Below are positions 18,221 to 25,589 of a stretch of 64,000 nt of DNA, one piece after another. The notes under the pieces were generated by a model, which worked only from the letters and a program-made list of their open reading frames with translations, searched no databases and had not been told where the DNA came from. This stretch comes from Desulfovibrio gilichinskyi. Lineage in GTDB: Bacteria > Desulfobacterota > Desulfovibrionia > Desulfovibrionales > Desulfovibrionaceae. The first letter of the stretch is position 1. The number at the start of each line of letters is the position of its first letter. The stretch lies in the NCBI RefSeq assembly GCF_900177375.1, contig NZ_FWZU01000003.1, forward strand, positions 1-64,000. Reading direction: 5' to 3'. Made by a program: the position numbers and the translations under genes.

Positions 18221-19420
18221 TCATTGGGATAGAATGGGTTTGATCATTTTTAAAGCCCAGCCCACCTGTTCAGCTGTTATCACTAGCGGCGGAGCAAATC
18301 TTATAATATTATTATGTGTCTCTTTGCACAACAGTCCTTGTTCTTTCAGCTTTTCGCAATAAAGTCTGGCTCCTCCTGCTTCCGGCTTAAATTCAACAGC
18401 CAGCAGCAATCCTCTCCCTCTGACTTCTTTTATTTTATCGTTTTTTATTTCCTGCAACCCTGCTAAAAACAGTGCTCCAGAATTTCGTGCGTTATCAATC
18501 ATGTTTTCTTCCGTAAGCACTTTAAGAGCAGCACGGGCAACAGCACACGCAAGAGGATTTCCTCCAAAGGTTGATCCATGTTCGCCAGGCTTGAGAACGC
18601 TCAGAACTTCAGAATTGGAAAGTACCGCTGAAACCGGATAGAATCCACCGGAAAGAGCTTTGCCTATGAGTGTTAAATCAGCTTCAATACCTTCATGTTC
18701 TTCAGCAAATAACTTTCCTGTGCGTCCAAGTCCCGTCTGGATTTCATCCAGAATTAAACTTATATTATTTGCAGTACAGATTTCTCTGACATTTTTAAAA
18801 TATCCGGCCGGTGGAATTATTACTCCTGCTTCGCCCTGTATGGGTTCAACCAGAAAGCCGACGGTATTCGGGGTGATTGCTTTTTCAAGTGCTGCAAAGT
18901 CGCCGAACGGAATAATTTTAAACCCGGGGGTGAAAGGTCCGAATCCCTTTCTGGATACCGGGTCAGTTGAAAATCCTACAATCGTAATAGTTCTTCCATG
19001 AAAATTATCGGCGCATACTATTATTTCAGCTCGATCTTCAGGTACTCCTTTGACAAGATAACCCCATTTTCTAACCGCTTTGATGGCTGTTTCAACAGCT
19101 TCAGCCCCGCTGTTCATGGGCAGGACCTTGTGCGATCCGGTTAGGGCGCATAGTTCTTTATAAAAAGGGCCCAACTGATCATTTCTGAAGGCTCGCGAAG
19201 TCAGCGTAAGCTTTTCAGCCTGTTCAATCATGGCTTTTTTAATTTTCGGGTGGCAGTGACCTTGATTAACTGCTGAATATGCCGAGAGGCAGTCCATGTA
19301 TTTTTTACCCTCAACATCCCAAACCCAAACACCTTCCCCGCGTTCTAGAACTACTTCAAGAGGTTTATAGTTTTTCGCTCCGAATTCTTCTTCCAGTGCC
19401 ATGTAGTCGGATTGTCGCAT
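18221..19420 (-). CDS. rocD: ornithine aminotransferase (class III PLP), 399 aa
   Basis: Matches ornithine-oxo-acid transaminase over its whole usual length. The PLP-binding region [18 protein letters not shown] and the Schiff-base Lys in [13 protein letters not shown] are present, as are [15 protein letters not shown] and [16 protein letters not shown]. The family converts ornithine and 2-oxoglutarate into glutamate semialdehyde and glutamate. Start at 19420 with Shine-Dalgarno AGGAG. It appears monocistronic. Acetylornithine aminotransferase is the main alternative, but the N-terminal [18 protein letters not shown] pattern favours RocD. Confidence 0.88.
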   Translation of the reverse strand: MRQSDYMALEEEFGAKNYKPLEVVLERGEGVWVWDVEGKKYMDCLSAYSAVNQGHCHPKIKKAMIEQAEKLTLTSRAFRNDQLGPFYKELCALTGSHKVLPMNSGAEAVETAIKAVRKWGYLVKGVPEDRAEIIVCADNFHGRTITIVGFSTDPVSRKGFGPFTPGFKIIPFGDFAALEKAITPNTVGFLVEPIQGEAGVIIPPAGYFKNVREICTANNISLILDEIQTGLGRTGKLFAEEHEGIEADLTLIGKALSGGFYPVSAVLSNSEVLSVLKPGEHGSTFGGNPLACAVARAALKVLTEENMIDNARNSGALFLAGLQEIKNDKIKEVRGRGLLLAVEFKPEAGGARLYCEKLKEQGLLCKETHNNIIRFAPPLVITAEQVGWALKMIKPILSQ

Positions 19421-19621
19421 TAGATCTCCTGATATTTAAATATATTTCAAAATACTACAAATAGTACGTGTTGACTAGGTATAGAAAATATTTTGAGTGT
19501 TTAAATGCGGATTGCTCTAATATTTGTGTTTTTCTTTAAAATAATCGGCAAAAGAGTATTTTGTGTGAACTAAAGGGAGGGCATCATGAAATGTGTGAGG
19601 GAAGAGGGTATTCAAATTAAA

Positions 19622-19654
19622 AAGGCTCTTTTCGCATTTTTACGAAAAGAGCCT
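19622..19654 (-). terminator. rho-independent terminator of the LOG gene
   Basis: The perfect repeat AGGCTCTTTTCG / CGAAAAGAGCCT is followed, reading leftwards, by TTTTTAATTTG. It lies just after the stop codon of the LOG-family gene. Confidence 0.85.
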
Positions 19655-19670
19655 GGAAAAGATTTATATT

Positions 19671-20270
19671 TTATTGATGCTTTCTAGTTTCAACTTTTGC
19701 ATTTTCTACCCATTTGGAAACAACGGGAGCTTCATAGCCCGCAAAGGAATCAATAATTTTTGCGGGAGAATCCGCAGTTAAAAGCATGTCTTTGTGTACG
19801 CTTTTTAAGAACCCTTCTTTTACAACGCTATTTAGAAAGCTTAACAGTGTATCGTAATAACCATCAATATTAAGCAATCCGCATGGCTTGCTATGAAATC
19901 CCAGTTGCGCCCATGTAAATATTTCGAAAATTTCATCCATCGTTCCGATTCCGCCGGGCATGGCTATAAAGCCGTCAGAAAGTTCTGCCATCAAAGCCTT
20001 GCGCTCATGCATTGATTCCGTAACGTGCAGTTCCGTCAGCAGCGGGTGAGCCACATTCTTTTTTACAAGATTTTCAGGAATAACCCCGATAACTTTTCCT
20101 CCTGCCTCCAGCGCACTTTCAGCTAGAATTCCCATGAGCCCCATGTCCGAACCACCATAAACAGTGGTTATTTTACGCTTAGCTAATTCGCGACCCATAT
20201 CGCGGGCCGCCTTTGCGTATTTTTCATCATTTCCCGGATTTGCTCCAAGGAAAATACACAAACTTTTCAT
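19671..20270 (-). CDS. LOG-family (TIGR00730) Rossmann-fold protein, 199 aa
   Basis: Carries the family signature PGGIGTMDEIFEIFTWAQLG (PGGxGTxxE) and the N-terminal CIFLGANPGNDEKY nucleotide-binding segment. Members are cytokinin riboside 5'-monophosphate phosphoribohydrolases, or in bacteria general nucleoside-monophosphate hydrolases. The start has Shine-Dalgarno GGAGA. It lies 38 nt downstream of the membrane-protein gene and may be last in that operon. Confidence 0.88.
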   Translation of the reverse strand: MKSLCIFLGANPGNDEKYAKAARDMGRELAKRKITTVYGGSDMGLMGILAESALEAGGKVIGVIPENLVKKNVAHPLLTELHVTESMHERKALMAELSDGFIAMPGGIGTMDEIFEIFTWAQLGFHSKPCGLLNIDGYYDTLLSFLNSVVKEGFLKSVHKDMLLTADSPAKIIDSFAGYEAPVVSKWVENAKVETRKHQ

Positions 20271-20308
20271 GATGATATTTCTCCGAAATGTAGTGTTATG
20301 TTTTTAAT

Positions 20309-21157
20309 TTATTGTTTATTTTGATAAAATGTAGTGTATGCAAGAGTTAGCAGAACGGCAAATCCAGCAGAAATTACGCCAAGAATTGCATTGTAGAAAG
20401 GCGGCGCAGCAAGAGCAAGTCTTATAAGCAGAGTCACTAAGGCAAAACCTGAGTTTCTGAACACCGCGTGGAATGATGGCAGAAATCTTTGAGATATAAG
20501 AACTAATAAAATATCACTGAAAATAAGTATTGTATAAAAGGTGCTGAAGAAGTCGAAATGATGTTTTCCTAGTAACGGGCACACCAGATTATAAATTCCA
20601 AGTCCTGCAAAAGTTGCAAGCAGTAAAAGGGCAACCAGCTTTTTTGACGCCACATATCTGAATTTGAAATCCGGACTGAGGTTCGGCGTTGGCCGCTGAA
20701 TTTTATAGTAGATACCAAGTAGAACAAAAACAGCAAAAGCTCCTGCCCCGTCTGACAGTATTTGATACAGCGGGATCATGTTGCCGGTGAGGGTAATCGG
20801 TTCCGGAAAGTTTACCAGTTCTTTAAATGAACTTCTTATCAGGATGAGGCATAGAATCTCGAACTGTTTTCCCACAGATTTTGCAAAAGAGCATGGCAGA
20901 ACAAAGATCAATCCGATAACCTCAAGGAAAAGAACAAGTGTAAAAGCTATTCCTATGGCGTGGTAATGGTTGTCAGGAGTTTTTATTGCTATAAAATCAG
21001 GCAATAACCCTCTATTTCCCAGCTCTATTCCGATTAATGCAGCAATAAAGCATGCTACCAGAATTCCGGCTACGGTTCGTTGTGTTTTCTCGCTTTCCCA
21101 GAAAGTATGAAGAGGGTCGAAGGCATAAGTTGCCAATTCATAAATAGAGTATCTCAT
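20309..21157 (-). CDS. polytopic membrane protein, 282 aa, coupled to a SpoIIE phosphatase gene
   Basis: Seven or so hydrophobic helices span almost the whole protein, with no conserved catalytic motif that I recognise. The ATG at 21157 overlaps the TGA stop of the upstream phosphatase gene (ATGA), so the two are translationally coupled. A longer frame would start nine codons earlier inside that gene and is unlikely. The tight coupling suggests that the membrane protein works with the phosphatase, perhaps as its sensor or effector; this is inference only. Confidence 0.65.
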   Translation of the reverse strand: MRYSIYELATYAFDPLHTFWESEKTQRTVAGILVACFIAALIGIELGNRGLLPDFIAIKTPDNHYHAIGIAFTLVLFLEVIGLIFVLPCSFAKSVGKQFEILCLILIRSSFKELVNFPEPITLTGNMIPLYQILSDGAGAFAVFVLLGIYYKIQRPTPNLSPDFKFRYVASKKLVALLLLATFAGLGIYNLVCPLLGKHHFDFFSTFYTILIFSDILLVLISQRFLPSFHAVFRNSGFALVTLLIRLALAAPPFYNAILGVISAGFAVLLTLAYTTFYQNKQ

Positions 21158-23349
21158 AAGAATTTTATAATGATGACGGTGCAATCATCTTCAAGAGGAA
21201 GACCTCTCCTGTAGTCTGAAACTTGTTTATGAATAATTTCTGCAATTTGCTGAGCCGGTTTGTCATAATAATCTCTAATAATTTCTCTGAGTTGAGATTT
21301 GCCGAATTGTTCACCCTTCGGACTGTGTGCTTCCCATATGCCGTCAGTATAAAGAACAACAATTTGCCCTGATTTTAACTGGGTAAAATTCTCTTTGTAA
21401 AGATAATATTCATCAACTCCAATAGCTAGTCCTGTTCCTATCAGCTCCTCAAATTCATCAGTTTCCGGAGTATAGATCAATGCCGGATCATGGCCGGCTC
21501 TAATCCAGTTCAGAGTTTTCTTGTTGGTGTCGCAGATAGCAGTGAACAATGTCATAAAATGACCTGTCTGTGCACAGTCTGTTGTTACAAGACTGTTAAC
21601 TTTGCTTACTATTTCAACAAGGGGTCTGCCCTGTCCGGTCAGGGCGCGGATGTAAGCCCTTGCGCTGGTCATAAGCAGTGCCGCGCTGATTCCATGTCCG
21701 GACACGTCCCCAATTGCTGTTGCAAAAATATCTTCTCCGCATGTTGCGCAGCCTATGAAGTCAAAGTAGTCTCCACCGGTTTTTTCTGAGAAAACACACT
21801 TGGCTCCGATTTCCGCTCCGGAAACCTGCGGTGTCGATTTAGGAAGCAGATTCTGCTGGGCTTCATCAGCCAGTGACAACGCCTGAAGTATGGAGGATCG
21901 TTCTCGGAGCTGCGGCACCATCAGGTTGAAACTGTCAGCCAGATCTCCTAATTCGTCATGAGAATTTACGTCTGCTCTGGCATCCCAGTCGCCTTGCCCA
22001 ACTTTGGTTACAGCTTCTGATATCTTGCGGATTGGGGATGCAAAATTTTGTGATGCAAAATAAGCAACAATTCCAAGGGCAGAAATTATGGCTAAAGCAA
22101 TAAGGGTTGTATCCTTGATTTGCCTCGCGATGCTTTTACTTACATATTGCTCAGCCTTATCTGCTTCGGCTGTGAAGTCTATTACAGGAGTTACAATTAA
22201 CAGAGCCATGTCTTTATTGATGGGGCTGTAGGTCCAAAGTGAAGGTATTCCCTCACAATCCATCTGAAGAACTCCGGATCGCTGATTGTCTACATCATCA
22301 ACAAGAGTGGCAAATTCAGGGGTATCCTCATAAATCCATTCCGGCTTAGGCGGAGCCTGCCAGAGATGGCCTTTTGAATTTGCTGAGATGTTTTCCTCGG
22401 CGGAACCTTTATTCCGACCGATGACAAGGAGTTTCTCTTTGTTTGAGGTCGTTGAATGGTCTGAGACGACCATCATTATTTTAACATTTTTCTCAGTGCT
22501 CATGAGTAGCGCACTGTTAATTGCAATGCCCACCGGAACGACCAGGGAAACAACGCCGATAAATTTATCTTTCTCATTGAATAACGGACTGGAAAGCCGG
22601 TAGCAGAGTGATTTTGTCGCCGGTTCAGGAACTGGATGCATCCAGAATGTTTTAAGCGTGTCTTTGACTTCTTTATACCAGCTGCTGATGCGAGGATCGT
22701 ATCTCGGAGGGAAGGCGTTGTGTGCCGGGTAGCTTACCTGCAGACCGTTTTCAAGAGTAATCTCCTGCCAGAGAGCTAATTTGTTCAGTGTTTGACTGCA
22801 TGATTGAAATGTCGGCAACATGGGTGCCAGTTTACGTATTGAAGGCATTGCTGCACGTTTCGACAGCCCCTGCGGCAGCCAGAAAGATATGTGATTTAAT
22901 GAAATAGGGATATCTACAAGAGCTCCTTTTTTCACGTGACTAGTCTTGTTTTCCCGGGAGGAACGCATGCCGCGCCCTCTCAGAGTTGATTTTTTATAAT
23001 CCGGGTGAGTATAAAGTGTAGGCATGTTTTCCACGCCTTCCGGACTAGTTATGAATGGAGGATGAGCCAGTGTCAGGATTTCTTTTTTAGACAGCAGATT
23101 TTCTGCTTCTCCCTGCATGGTCTTGATACTTGTTCTGTACAGGAGATCTTCAAGGTTAATTCTTGCTGCTGTTCCTTCGGCAATGTCCGCAAGGGAGCTT
23201 CTTGCCCGTTCAAGCAGAGTTACTCTGGTTTGTATTTGAAGGTCTGAACCGAGATCTCTGAGAGTATCTAATCCATATGCCTTGATAAGGATTAGTGGCA
23301 ACATCGCAAATGTAAGAAGGATAAGAAGTATTTTCCACCGGATTTTCAT
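21154..23349 (-). CDS. membrane sensor SpoIIE/PP2C-type phosphatase with HAMP, 731 aa
   Basis: Order of parts: N-terminal membrane helix (about 7-25); a large periplasmic Cache-like sensor (about 30-400, with PRYDPRISSWYKEV and GVVSLVVPVGIAI); a second helix (about 412-430); a HAMP linker (about 432-485, SPIRKISEAVTKVGQGDWDAR); and a SpoIIE phosphatase domain (about 500-731) with SEKTGGDYFDFI, AIGDVSGHGISAALLM and VLYTDGIWEAH, whose Asp residues bind the metals. Family members dephosphorylate anti-sigma antagonist proteins in partner-switching systems. No antagonist or anti-sigma kinase gene lies next to it. A small-molecule or pH signal at the Cache domain is inferred. Confidence 0.88.
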   Translation of the reverse strand: MKIRWKILLILLTFAMLPLILIKAYGLDTLRDLGSDLQIQTRVTLLERARSSLADIAEGTAARINLEDLLYRTSIKTMQGEAENLLSKKEILTLAHPPFITSPEGVENMPTLYTHPDYKKSTLRGRGMRSSRENKTSHVKKGALVDIPISLNHISFWLPQGLSKRAAMPSIRKLAPMLPTFQSCSQTLNKLALWQEITLENGLQVSYPAHNAFPPRYDPRISSWYKEVKDTLKTFWMHPVPEPATKSLCYRLSSPLFNEKDKFIGVVSLVVPVGIAINSALLMSTEKNVKIMMVVSDHSTTSNKEKLLVIGRNKGSAEENISANSKGHLWQAPPKPEWIYEDTPEFATLVDDVDNQRSGVLQMDCEGIPSLWTYSPINKDMALLIVTPVIDFTAEADKAEQYVSKSIARQIKDTTLIALAIISALGIVAYFASQNFASPIRKISEAVTKVGQGDWDARADVNSHDELGDLADSFNLMVPQLRERSSILQALSLADEAQQNLLPKSTPQVSGAEIGAKCVFSEKTGGDYFDFIGCATCGEDIFATAIGDVSGHGISAALLMTSARAYIRALTGQGRPLVEIVSKVNSLVTTDCAQTGHFMTLFTAICDTNKKTLNWIRAGHDPALIYTPETDEFEELIGTGLAIGVDEYYLYKENFTQLKSGQIVVLYTDGIWEAHSPKGEQFGKSQLREIIRDYYDKPAQQIAEIIHKQVSDYRRGLPLEDDCTVIIIKFL

Positions 23350-23418
23350 AATATATTAAAACCTAACCGCTCAAATTATTCAATCAAGAAAAGCAAAAAA
23401 AAATAATAAGAGATAGAA

Positions 23419-24102
23419 TTATTTAAAATAAGCAGTGAGTAAAATGACTATTCCAAGAGAAGGGAGCAGGTTCGACAAGTTGATTTTTTTAACATCAAGC
23501 AGAATCATGCTGATGCCGATTATTAGAACTCCGCCTGTAGCCGTAAGCTGCGCAATCATCATTGGCGAAAACCATTCTTGAAACGAGTTTGCAAAAATTG
23601 TCAGCGCCCCTTGATAAAGAAGAACCGGAATAAAAGCGAAAAGAACTCCTATTCCATAAGTCGAGGCCAGAGCAATGGACGCAAAGCCGTCGAGAATTGA
23701 TTTTGTGAAAACTATGGTGGTATTGCCTTTTATTCCTTCTTCAAAGGAGCCTATGATAGCCATCGCCCCGATGCAGAAAATAAGAGACGCAGTGATAAGA
23801 CCGTCAATGAATCCTGCGTCGGTTGATCCGGTCATTTTTTTAAGTTTACTGGCAAGCCGTTCAAAAAGAGTATCAAGCTTAAGTAATTCTCCAATTATTC
23901 CGCCGATTAAGATGCTGAATATGAGAATAAGAATGTCCTGAACTTTGAGGGCCATCTGCATACCTATAACCATGGTGCTGAGGCCCAGCCCTTGGAAAAC
24001 AATCTGCCTGATACGTTCAGGAAATCTGCTGTGGAGCATGACTCCGATAAGTGATCCGCCGATAATGGCGGCAGCGTTGACGAGCGAGCCGATTGGAATC
24101 AT
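23419..24102 (-). CDS. DUF554-family membrane protein (YdfK-like), 227 aa
   Basis: Matches the DUF554 family from its start, MIPIGSLVNAAAIIGGSLIG, through VIGMQMAL, GGIIGELLKLD and the end GVLIIGISMILL. Seven or so helices are present. The ATG at 24102 is chosen because family members begin with this motif; the frame is open further upstream but with unlike sequence. The function of the family is unclear; transport is suspected. Monocistronic. Confidence 0.8.
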   Translation of the reverse strand: MIPIGSLVNAAAIIGGSLIGVMLHSRFPERIRQIVFQGLGLSTMVIGMQMALKVQDILILIFSILIGGIIGELLKLDTLFERLASKLKKMTGSTDAGFIDGLITASLIFCIGAMAIIGSFEEGIKGNTTIVFTKSILDGFASIALASTYGIGVLFAFIPVLLYQGALTIFANSFQEWFSPMMIAQLTATGGVLIIGISMILLDVKKINLSNLLPSLGIVILLTAYFK

Positions 24103-24274
24103 GAAGAATCTCACAATGGTAATATTATATATGTAGATCGATACGATTATCACTAAGCATTTAGGTTTACAATATGAGAATGATCAAAAAAAAGGGCGGT
24201 CGGTTTAGTCTACGGCGTGAAGAGTAAAAGGATATTAAACGGTTAAAAAGATGTGGCCCGTGTATTAAATATTC

Positions 24275-24303
24275 TTGACAGTTTCTTGTTCATCTAATAT
24301 TAA
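24275..24303 (+). promoter_or_regulatory. sigma-70 promoter of the tRNA-Leu gene
   Basis: TTGACA (24275-24280) and TATTAA (24298-24303) are separated by exactly 17 bp, which places the transcript start close to 24310, just before the tRNA. Confidence 0.75.
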
Positions 24304-24317
24304 CTGTCTCTCGACAT

Positions 24318-24404
24318 GCCGGGATGGCGGAATTGGTAGACGCAGCGGACTCAAAATCCGCCGGTGGCAACGCCATGAGAGTTCAAGTCTCTCTCCCGGT
24401 ACCA
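24318..24404 (+). tRNA. tRNA-Leu (anticodon CAA), 87 nt with encoded CCA
   Basis: Class II tRNA layout: acceptor GCCGGGA paired with TCCCGGT (the first pair is G-U), D-arm GGCGGAATTGGTAGACGC, anticodon stem-loop GCGGA-CTCAAAA-TCCGC giving CAA (reads UUG), a long variable arm, T-loop GTTCAAGTC, then A-CCA. Tandem promoter and terminator signals flank it. The low-GC CRISPR island begins soon after it, and tRNA-Leu genes are common island landmarks. Confidence 0.95.
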
Positions 24405-24411
24405 GATAAAT

Positions 24412-24447
24412 CAAGGGTTTACAGCAATCAGCTGTAAACCCTTTTTT
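24412..24447 (+). terminator. tRNA-Leu terminator
   Basis: AAGGGTTTACAGC / GCTGTAAACCCTT hairpin with a 4-6 nt loop followed by TTTTTT. It lies 8 nt after the tRNA. Confidence 0.9.
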
Positions 24448-24450
24448 GTT

Positions 24451-24642
24451 ATGAGTGAAATCTCTCCCGCTTTTCTCCCGCTTTTATTTGAATTTTTAAT
24501 TATATTGGCTGTAGTTCTATTTTGCACATCTTGTATTAAACCTTTGCTATCATTCTTATTCAATGAACATCTTAGTTACGTTTTGTTGGAAATCATAATT
24601 GGTCTATCAATTTTTTTGAATTCAATGCGTCGTCTATATTAG
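24451..24642 (+). CDS. possible small membrane peptide, 63 aa
   Basis: An ATG frame encoding two hydrophobic segments (about 8-28 and 45-60). There is no Shine-Dalgarno: the ATG follows the T-tract of the tRNA terminator by three bases. The first codons contain a short direct repeat (CTCCCGCTTTT twice). It ends at the edge of the first CRISPR leader. Probably not a real gene; recorded because nothing else occupies this stretch. Confidence 0.2.
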   Translation: MSEISPAFLPLLFEFLIILAVVLFCTSCIKPLLSFLFNEHLSYVLLEIIIGLSIFLNSMRRLY

Positions 24643-24873
24643 CTGTAAAAAAAACTGAGTGCATCCTCAACTTTATTTTGCAATATATCCTGTGGAAAAA
24701 TTTTCAGGCGATTTTTGTAATTTTGCAACACGTCGAAATAACGTGTTAAAAAGTTTAAAACCCAAAACGTTTTGCTACGTCCTGAAAAAGGGTGTGGAAA
24801 AGTGTTCACTTTTCGGACGTAGCTGAAAACGGCTTTGCAAGTAGCTGGAAATAGGGTAGATAAAAATCATCCT
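24642..24873 (+). promoter_or_regulatory. CRISPR leader 1 (paralogous with leaders 2 and 3)
   Basis: About 230 bp that closely resemble the sequences before arrays 2 and 3, starting at GTAAAAAAAACTGAGTG and ending TAAAAATCATC next to repeat 1. All three share a large stem: CGTTTTGCTACGTCC (24768-24782) pairs with GGACGTAGC-TG-AAAACG (24815-24831) apart from a 2-nt bulge. In leader 1 the loop holds a second perfect hairpin, GAAAAGTG-TT-CACTTTTC (24797-24814). Leaders carry the array promoter and guide new-spacer insertion. This leader probably also drives cas2 and cas6-RT-cas1 through the array. Confidence 0.85.
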
Positions 24874-25251
24874 CTCAAAAGAGGTATCCATATCGGTATG
24901 GGTTATGACCCCCAATCCCAACGGGAAGTGGCGGAGTGTTAAACTCAAAAGAGGTATCCATATCGGTATGGGTTATGACTGAGGATATTCTTATCAAATA
25001 CAATTGCACCACTCTCAAAAGAGGTATCCATATCGGTATGGGTTATGACTGCCCTACTTGGATAGTCGCATCCCGCCCGATTTCCTCAAAAGAGGTATCC
25101 ATATCGGTATGGGTTATGACCACTTTCAGAGGAGCCTTCCTGTAACCCCAACAACTCAAAAGAGGTATCCATATCGGTATGGGTTATGACCGCAATTCAT
25201 GTCGGTTGCGTAGGGTTTAACAACTCAAAAGAGAGATCCATATCGGTATGG
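24874..25251 (+). CRISPR. CRISPR array 1: 6 repeats, 5 spacers
   Basis: Repeats are 36 bp, beginning CTCAAAAGAGGTATCCATAT and ending CGGTATGGGTTATGAC. They start at 24874, 24944, 25014, 25085, 25155 and 25224. Spacers are 34, 34, 35, 34 and 33 bp and unlike each other. The first five repeats are identical. The sixth is cut after 28 bp and has AG instead of GT at positions 11-12, the form found in arrays 2 and 3. Inside the repeat, CCATA-TCGG-TATGG forms a 5-bp hairpin followed by exactly 8 nt (GTTATGAC). That suits cutting by Cas6 at the hairpin base to leave an 8-nt crRNA 5' handle. Confidence 0.97.
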
Positions 25252-25260
25252 CAGAAAATT

Positions 25261-25300
25261 AAATTTGCTCTTGACGCAACGAAGTGTTGAGGGCAAATTT
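25261..25300 (+). promoter_or_regulatory. 40-nt hairpin between array 1 and cas2
   Basis: AAATTTGCTCTTGACGC pairs over all 17 positions (four G-U pairs) with GTGTTGAGGGCAAATTT around the loop AACGAA. The hairpin ends 5 nt before the cas2 ATG. The only Shine-Dalgarno-like bases, GAGGG, lie in its 3' arm. There is no T-run, so it is a poor terminator. It could mask the cas2 ribosome site, end array processing, or shield the mRNA. Confidence 0.6.
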
Positions 25301-25305
25301 GTCTT

Positions 25306-25584
25306 ATGAGTAAAATCACACGCCACCTCATTGCTTACGATATTTCTTGTGATAAGGAACGCTATAAGGTTTCTAAGGTGCTTGAGGGATTTGGTTTCCG
25401 GGTTCAGGAGAGCGTTTTTGAATGTGATTTAAATACTCGTCTGAAAAGGAAACTCATATCAAAACTTGAGAATCTTGAAGTAGAAACCGGATTTATTTCT
25501 ATCTATCTTGTGGGTAGCCATAAGCCCAAGGATATCGGCAATGCCCCGCCTCGTTTTAATGAAAATTACGCCTTCGTTATCTAA
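25306..25584 (+). CDS. cas2: CRISPR-associated Cas2, 92 aa
   Basis: Full-length Cas2. The ferredoxin-like start RHLIAYDISCDKERYKVSKVL contains the conserved Asp at the end of strand 1. GFRVQESVFECDL follows, and the strand FISIYLVG is near the C-terminus. Cas2 is the structural core of the Cas1-Cas2 integrase. It lies 54 nt after array 1 with no own promoter seen, and 5 nt before the RT-Cas1 gene, so all three may be on one transcript. Here cas2 precedes the RT-cas1 gene, whereas it follows it in many RT-CRISPR loci. Confidence 0.92.
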   Translation: MSKITRHLIAYDISCDKERYKVSKVLEGFGFRVQESVFECDLNTRLKRKLISKLENLEVETGFISIYLVGSHKPKDIGNAPPRFNENYAFVI

Positions 25585-25589
25585 TAAAT

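Noticed and set aside
19586-19687. 33-codon frame with a strong GGGAGG site before its ATG
   Set aside because: It runs through the terminator hairpin and into the end of the convergent LOG gene; no sign of coding constraint.
24378-24480. Possible att-type duplication of the tRNA-Leu 3' end (TCTCTCCCG occurs again near 24462)
   Set aside because: Only about nine bases match, no integrase gene is present, and no second copy is seen at the far side of the island.
24936-25145. Open frame across array 1 with repeated peptide segments
   Set aside because: It only reads through CRISPR repeats; the periodic peptide is a by-product of the 36-bp repeat. Similar frames in arrays 2 (28550-28732) and 3 (30664-30864) are rejected for the same reason.
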